NCBI GenBank assembly: GCA_012271025.1
Contig: JAAXHF010000054.1
Location: 1-5,588 of the forward strand
Source: Deltaproteobacteria bacterium
GTDB lineage: Bacteria > Desulfobacterota_B > Binatia > Bin18
Direction: 5' to 3'
DNA length: 5,588 bases
The notes beneath the pieces are model-generated. The model had not been told where the DNA came from and did not search any database. It saw only the letters and a program-made list of their open reading frames with translations. The position numbers and the translations under genes were made by a program. Of this stretch, positions 1-5,588 are shown piece after piece. Numbering within the stretch: position 1 is the first letter of the stretch; each line of letters opens with the position of its first letter.

Positions 1-2
1 AC

Positions 3-731
3 TCCATTCGTCAGCAGGGCGTGTTACAGCCGCTGGTAGTGCGCAAAGCCGACTCCGGCTACGAGTTGATTGTCGGCGAGCGCCGCTTTCGCGCGGCGCA
101 GCGGGCCGGTCTTGAGCGCGTGCCGGTCATCGTCAAGGAAGTCAGCGACGCCGAGAGCCTGGAAATGGCCCTGGTGGAGAACATCCAGCGCGAAGAACTC
201 ACCCCGATTGAGGAAGCCTTGGCCTACCGTCAGCTGATGGACGAGTTTCAGCTGACCCAGGAGGATGTGGCCAAACGGGTCGGCAAGAGTCGGCCGGTCA
301 TCGCCAATCTGCTGCGGGTGCTGAATTTACCCGAGGAAATCAAGGCTGACGTTGACCGTGGCAATCTTTCGGTCGGCCATGCCCGCTCCCTGCTGGCCCT
401 GGAAACGCCCGACAAGCAGATTGAGCTGGCCCGTCAGATCATCCGCCAGGGCTTATCAGTCCGAGAAACAGAGACCCTGGTCGCCCGCTCTTTGGAGGGC
501 ATCGAACACACAGCGGCTCACGATCGGCCGCCCGGCCCGGAAAAAATGGCCGACCAGGCGCATATTTACTTAAAGGCAATTGAAGAGGAACTAATGCGTC
601 AGCTGGGTACCAAGGTCCGTCTGCATCCCCGAAAAAAGGGCGGCAAGATTGAGATTGAGTACTATTCCAACCAGGAGCTTGACGGTCTGCTGGCCCGTCT
701 GAGAGGCGCAAATCAAAAGCCGCTTGTCTGA
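3..731 (+). CDS. parB: Chromosome-partitioning protein ParB (5' truncated by window edge)
   Basis: ParB-family CTPase and DNA clamp that loads at parS sites near the replication origin and works with ParA to segregate chromosomes. The reading frame is open from the first bases of the window, so the N terminus is missing; 242 residues remain against a usual total of roughly 280-300. The GTG at 21 is an internal valine codon (SIRQQGVLQPLVVR reads through it), not a start. Counting from the codon at 3, the visible motifs are QPLVVR (9-14), the GERRFRAA box (25-32) and ENIQREELTPIEEA (59-72), which are the conserved CTP-binding motifs. A helix-turn-helix for parS recognition follows (about 84-107, starting LTQEDVAKRVGKS). 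A Pro/Gly-rich linker lies near 163-182, and a basic C-terminal dimerisation domain ends the protein. The stop is TGA. No parS-like 16-mer (TGTTTCACGTGAAACA) is visible in the window. parA probably lies just upstream (inference). Plasmid ParB is less likely given the ATP synthase neighbours. Confidence 0.96.
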   Translation, partial: SIRQQGVLQPLVVRKADSGYELIVGERRFRAAQRAGLERVPVIVKEVSDAESLEMALVENIQREELTPIEEALAYRQLMDEFQLTQEDVAKRVGKSRPVIANLLRVLNLPEEIKADVDRGNLSVGHARSLLALETPDKQIELARQIIRQGLSVRETETLVARSLEGIEHTAAHDRPPGPEKMADQAHIYLKAIEEELMRQLGTKVRLHPRKKGGKIEIEYYSNQELDGLLARLRGANQKPLV

Positions 732-771
732 TCTCTCCCGAGACGCCCTAGCCCTAATGCCGAATTCCCTT

Positions 772-777
772 TATATT
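772..777 (+). promoter_or_regulatory. Possible -10 element (TATATT) before the ATP synthase operon
   Basis: TATATT sits in a short AT-rich island (about 762-780) within otherwise GC-rich DNA, in the 84-base gap between parB and atpX, 38 bases before the atpX start. This is a sensible place for an operon promoter. No convincing -35 is found 16-18 bases upstream (the 17-base spacing gives TAGCCC), so the call rests on the -10-like hexamer and location only. No terminator separates parB from atpX, so read-through from parB is equally possible. Confidence 0.3.
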
Positions 778-800
778 ACACGCCGACTCCGTTCGGACAC

Positions 801-805
801 AGGAG
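801..805 (+). promoter_or_regulatory. Ribosome binding site deciding the GTG start of atpX
   Basis: AGGAG lies 10 bases before the GTG at 816. It is the only strong Shine-Dalgarno match in the parB-atpX gap and supports GTG as the start. No in-frame ATG exists nearby upstream, and the next residues fit the family N terminus. Confidence 0.75.
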
Positions 806-815
806 ACTGCGGGCC

Positions 816-1250
816 GTGTTAGCATTTCCTCCAGATTGGACATTCTTGGGCCAGATTGTTCTGTTTCTCGTCCTGTGGGCTGTCTTGCGCCGCGTGCTGT
901 TTGAGCCCAACCTGGTCCTGTTGGCCAATCGGGAACACAACAGCGCCGGGGCGCTCCAGGAGGCGACCCAGATCAAGGCCGACGCCGAGGTCAAGGGCCA
1001 GGAATATCGCACCCAGCTGGCCGAAGCGCGCTCTGGCGCCATGCAGGAGGTTGATGCCGTCTACCGTGAGGCCCAGGAGCAGTCACAGGAGCTGATCGAA
1101 CAGGCCCGCGAAGAGTCCAGCCAGACGCTCGCCCGGCTGCGGCAGAGCCTTGAGAGCGAGATTGCCGAGGCGCGCCGCGACCTTGAACAACGCATTCCTG
1201 ACTTTTCTAACCAGATTGCGGCGCGTCTGCTGGGAAGGTCTTTGACGTAA
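816..1250 (+). CDS. atpX: F0F1 ATP synthase subunit b' (second b-type peripheral stalk subunit)
   Basis: One of two b-type subunits that pair as a heterodimer to form the peripheral stalk, holding the F1 head still against the turning rotor (also called atpF'). The protein has 144 residues, short as usual for b'. A single membrane anchor spans about residues 9-24, just after DW, followed directly by RRVLF at the cytoplasmic face. The rest is a long charged helix rich in Ala, Glu, Gln and Arg, as expected for the stalk coiled coil, and it ends in the family-typical QIAARLLGR (about 133-141). The start is GTG, chosen because of the AGGAG 10 bases upstream and the good N-terminal fit. Unlike the next gene it has no extra hydrophobic leader. 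It is separated from atpF by only 2 bases, so the two paralogues are probably translated together. The b' identity rather than b rests on gene order, short length and the following longer b gene. Confidence 0.93.
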   Translation: MLAFPPDWTFLGQIVLFLVLWAVLRRVLFEPNLVLLANREHNSAGALQEATQIKADAEVKGQEYRTQLAEARSGAMQEVDAVYREAQEQSQELIEQAREESSQTLARLRQSLESEIAEARRDLEQRIPDFSNQIAARLLGRSLT

Positions 1251-1252
1251 CC

Positions 1253-1897
1253 ATGCGCACATATGTAGCCAAGACGGTCTGGAAGGTGAACGCTGATCTC
1301 TTCTTGATGAGGTGGTCATCATCGTTCACTTTTCTCCTCGCCGTCCTCTTTCCATTGCTGCTGGCGACCGTTGCCTGGGCGGCCGGAGAGGGAGCCGGCG
1401 ACGAGCATCACGGGGTGACTGGAGATCAGCTGCTGGGTCTCCTCTTTTTTACCATCAATTTTGCTCTGTTTGTCCTGATCCTGCGAAAATTCGCTCTGCC
1501 GTTTGTCAAAGAAGCGCTCCGTAAGCGCAAGGAGACGATTGTTCAGGCGCTCAACGAGGCAAAGCTGGCCCAGGCTGAGGCTGAGCAGGTCCGCCGCGAG
1601 TACGAAGAGAAGCTCGCCGGCTTGGAGGCCGAGCAGCAGGCCCTGCGCCGCCAAGCCCTGGAATCCGCCCAACGCGAGAAAGAGCGCATTCTGGAAGAGG
1701 CCAGCCGTATGGCCGAGCGGGCCCGACTCGAAGCGCACCAGATAGCCGAGCGGGAGGTGGAACAGGCCAGGCGAACCTTGCGTGAGGATGTCGCCGAGCA
1801 GGCGGTGGCCATCGCCACCGAGCTGATTCGCGCCCAGCTGCGTCCCGACGACCAGCGCCGTCTGGTCAACGAGCTTGTTGACAAGGTGGGTGGCTGA
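1253..1897 (+). CDS. atpF: F0F1 ATP synthase subunit b with N-terminal signal-like segment
   Basis: Partner of the preceding b' in the peripheral stalk of the membrane ATP synthase. It is 214 residues from the ATG at 1253, longer than the classical b of about 156-170. Two hydrophobic stretches are visible: residues about 25-44 (ending in AWAA, an AXA-type signal peptidase site) and about 60-77, the true membrane anchor. Between them is a Gly/acidic/His stretch (GEGAGDEHHG). From about 80 to 200 the sequence is a highly charged Glu/Arg/Ala helix, the stalk coiled coil, ending in a delta-binding region (QRRLVNELVDKVGG). A leader-bearing b is known to me from deltaproteobacterial AtpF. The start is uncertain: 1253 lies 2 bases after the atpX stop, but ATG at 1307 (residue 19) would begin a cleaner signal peptide. 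Neither has an ideally spaced Shine-Dalgarno (GGGAAGG ends 14 bases before 1253; GGAAGGTGA ends about 17 before 1307). Confidence 0.93.
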   Translation: MRTYVAKTVWKVNADLFLMRWSSSFTFLLAVLFPLLLATVAWAAGEGAGDEHHGVTGDQLLGLLFFTINFALFVLILRKFALPFVKEALRKRKETIVQALNEAKLAQAEAEQVRREYEEKLAGLEAEQQALRRQALESAQREKERILEEASRMAERARLEAHQIAEREVEQARRTLREDVAEQAVAIATELIRAQLRPDDQRRLVNELVDKVGG

Positions 1898-1931
1898 CCC
1901 AGGCCGAGCCCAATGAGACCGTCTCCCACCT
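1884..1931 (+). repeat. Inverted repeat across the atpF-atpH junction
   Basis: AGGTGGG (1884-1890) and CCCACCT (1925-1931) are perfect reverse complements, 7 base pairs enclosing the atpF stop codon and most of the 47-base spacer. Inside lie competing smaller pairs: TGGGT/ACCCA (1887-1891 with 1897-1901), which shares bases with the large stem, and GAGAC/GTCTC (1915-1919 with 1921-1925). There is no T-run, so this is not an intrinsic terminator. It ends just before the atpH ribosome binding site. Whether it folds in RNA is not known. Confidence 0.3.
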
Positions 1932-1934
1932 GAT

Positions 1935-1938
1935 GAGG
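1935..1938 (+). promoter_or_regulatory. Ribosome binding site of atpH
   Basis: GAGG, 6 bases before the atpH ATG at 1945, is a well-placed Shine-Dalgarno. It lies immediately 3' of the inverted repeat at the atpF-atpH junction, so it would stay free if that stem formed. Confidence 0.7.
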
Positions 1939-1944
1939 TAAGCG

Positions 1945-2481
1945 ATGCCAGCAGCCGCCAGACGATATGCCAAAGCCCTGCTCAGCCTGGCCCAGGAGGC
2001 GGGCCAAGAGGAAGCGATAGGGGCTGAACTCACCCACATCGCTGGGGTGCTGGCCGAGCCAAGCCTGGCCCGTACCCTGGCCCTGCCGACCCTGTCGCCT
2101 AAAACACGGAGTGATATTGTTGAGAGCCTGATCGGTGCCGTCGCCCCCCAGGCGCTGGTGGCCAATTTCCTGCGTGTCCTAGCCGCGAACGACCGTCTGA
2201 GTGTCGTGGCCGATATTGAAAGCAGCTATCACAGCCTGCTGGAGAAACTGCTGGGCCGGGTGCGGGTGCGGGTGACCTCGGCGGCCGAGCTGTCCGAGGA
2301 CGAACTGCGAGCCATTGTTGACGCCTTCAGCCACAAGACGAACAAGACCGTCATCCCCGTCGTCGAGCGTGATCCCGAGCTACTGGGCGGGGTGACCGTT
2401 GAAATCGAGGGCCAGGTCTACGACGCGAGCCTCAAGTCCCAGCTCCAACGCATCGCCCAGGCGCTGGCCGAGCGGCTGTAG
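1945..2481 (+). CDS. atpH: F0F1 ATP synthase subunit delta
   Basis: Delta (OSCP homologue) sits on top of the alpha3-beta3 head and joins it to the C-terminal ends of b and b'. It has 178 residues, the normal family length. The N-terminal helical domain starts with the typical ARRYAKALLSLA (4-15) and extends to about residue 105. The C-terminal domain contains an RVRVRV strand (about 105-110) and the family signature region DPELLGGVTVEIEGQVYDAS beginning at residue 143, followed by a final helix (LKSQLQRIAQALAERL). The ATG at 1945 is preceded by a well-spaced GAGG and matches the usual short N terminus. It lies between the stalk genes and atpA, the standard position. The GTG-rich strand is encoded by a short GGGTGC tandem repeat (2258-2274). 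Confidence 0.96.
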   Translation: MPAAARRYAKALLSLAQEAGQEEAIGAELTHIAGVLAEPSLARTLALPTLSPKTRSDIVESLIGAVAPQALVANFLRVLAANDRLSVVADIESSYHSLLEKLLGRVRVRVTSAAELSEDELRAIVDAFSHKTNKTVIPVVERDPELLGGVTVEIEGQVYDASLKSQLQRIAQALAERL

Positions 2482-2544
2482 GAGGCACGCGGGAACGCAG
2501 CAGCAGACGAGTGTGAGGAAAACGAGAAACTCCAGAAACATGAA

Positions 2545-2549
2545 GAGGG
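2545..2549 (+). promoter_or_regulatory. Ribosome binding site of atpA in a purine-rich leader
   Basis: GAGGG ends 4 bases before the atpA ATG at 2554, slightly close but workable. It sits at the end of a purine-rich, G/C-poor tract (about 2515-2549) that contrasts with the surrounding coding DNA and is unlikely to form strong structure. A four-codon ATG-AAG-AGG-GTG-TAA frame (2540-2554) overlaps the site and shares TAATG with the atpA start. Confidence 0.65.
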
Positions 2550-2553
2550 TGTA

Positions 2554-4062
<1,509 letters not shown>

Positions 4063-4064
4063 CG

Positions 4065-5588
<1,524 letters not shown>

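Noticed and set aside
21..23. GTG at 21 as the start of ParB
   Set aside because: The conserved ParB sequence SIRQQG continues in frame upstream to the window edge, so this is an internal valine.
732..743. TCTC-TCCC-GAGA as a terminator after parB
   Set aside because: The stem is only 4 bp and there is no T-run after it.
788..797. TCCG-TT-CGGA as a hairpin or operator before atpX
   Set aside because: A 2-base loop cannot close, the arms are only 4 bases, and no matching site is seen elsewhere in the window.
1242..1267. TTGACG and TATGTA as a promoter before atpF
   Set aside because: The spacing is only 14 bases, too short for a usual sigma-70 promoter, and it overlaps the atpX end and the atpF start.
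1878..1883. TTGACA as a promoter -35 before atpH
   Set aside because: Nothing like a -10 occurs 16-18 bases downstream, and the hexamer is within conserved atpF codons.
1543..2037. Antisense open frame of 164 codons opposite atpF and atpH
   Set aside because: It is rich in Ser, Arg and Ala, as expected from the reverse of a Glu/Ala/Arg coiled coil, and matches no family. It is treated as a shadow.
2258..2274. GGGTGC tandem repeat as a variable microsatellite
   Set aside because: There are fewer than three copies, and they encode the RVRVRV beta-strand that fits the delta C-terminal domain. Coding constraint is sufficient.

Overview
The window is an ordinary but informative piece of a bacterial chromosome: the 3' part of a chromosome-partitioning gene (parB), followed on the same strand by most of an F-type ATP synthase operon. 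The order is parB (5' end missing) - atpX/b' - atpF/b - atpH/delta - atpA/alpha - atpG/gamma - atpD/beta (3' end missing). All genes lie on the + strand, gaps are short, and no gene-free stretch exceeds 84 bases. I see no tRNA, rRNA, CRISPR array, insertion sequence or phage gene.

The DNA looks GC-rich with G/C-ending codons throughout (judged by eye, not counted). Two separate b-type stalk subunits, a b subunit with an N-terminal signal-peptide-like hydrophobic segment, parB immediately upstream, and no atpB (a) or atpE (c) genes beside the stalk and F1 genes together recall the split ATP synthase layout of Deltaproteobacteria in the old sense (Geobacter-type Desulfuromonadia and relatives) or a neighbouring uncultured phylum. 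This placement is an inference from layout and protein character; no alignment was run.

Region by region: 3-731 encodes the CTP-binding, helix-turn-helix and C-terminal domains of ParB. 732-815 is a short spacer with an AT-rich -10-like hexamer and a good ribosome binding site for a GTG-initiated b' gene. 816-1897 holds b' and b, the peripheral stalk, separated by 2 bases. 1898-1944 is a spacer with small inverted repeats. 1945-2481 is delta, which attaches the stalk to F1. 2482-2553 is a purine-rich spacer before atpA. 2554-4925 encodes alpha and gamma, again 2 bases apart. atpD starts at 4936 with a Shine-Dalgarno overlapping the gamma stop codon and runs off the right edge.

Together the six ATP synthase genes encode the stator stalk (b, b', delta), the F1 head (alpha, beta) and the central rotor shaft (gamma). 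The rotor ring (c), the stator channel (a) and epsilon are not in view; epsilon (atpC) would be expected just beyond the right edge, a and c elsewhere. Catalytic motifs in alpha and beta are intact. I did not find an undescribed system here. The points worth a second look are small: gene-junction architecture, alternative starts of atpF, a mini-ORF overlapping the atpA start, and a perfect hairpin inside atpG.
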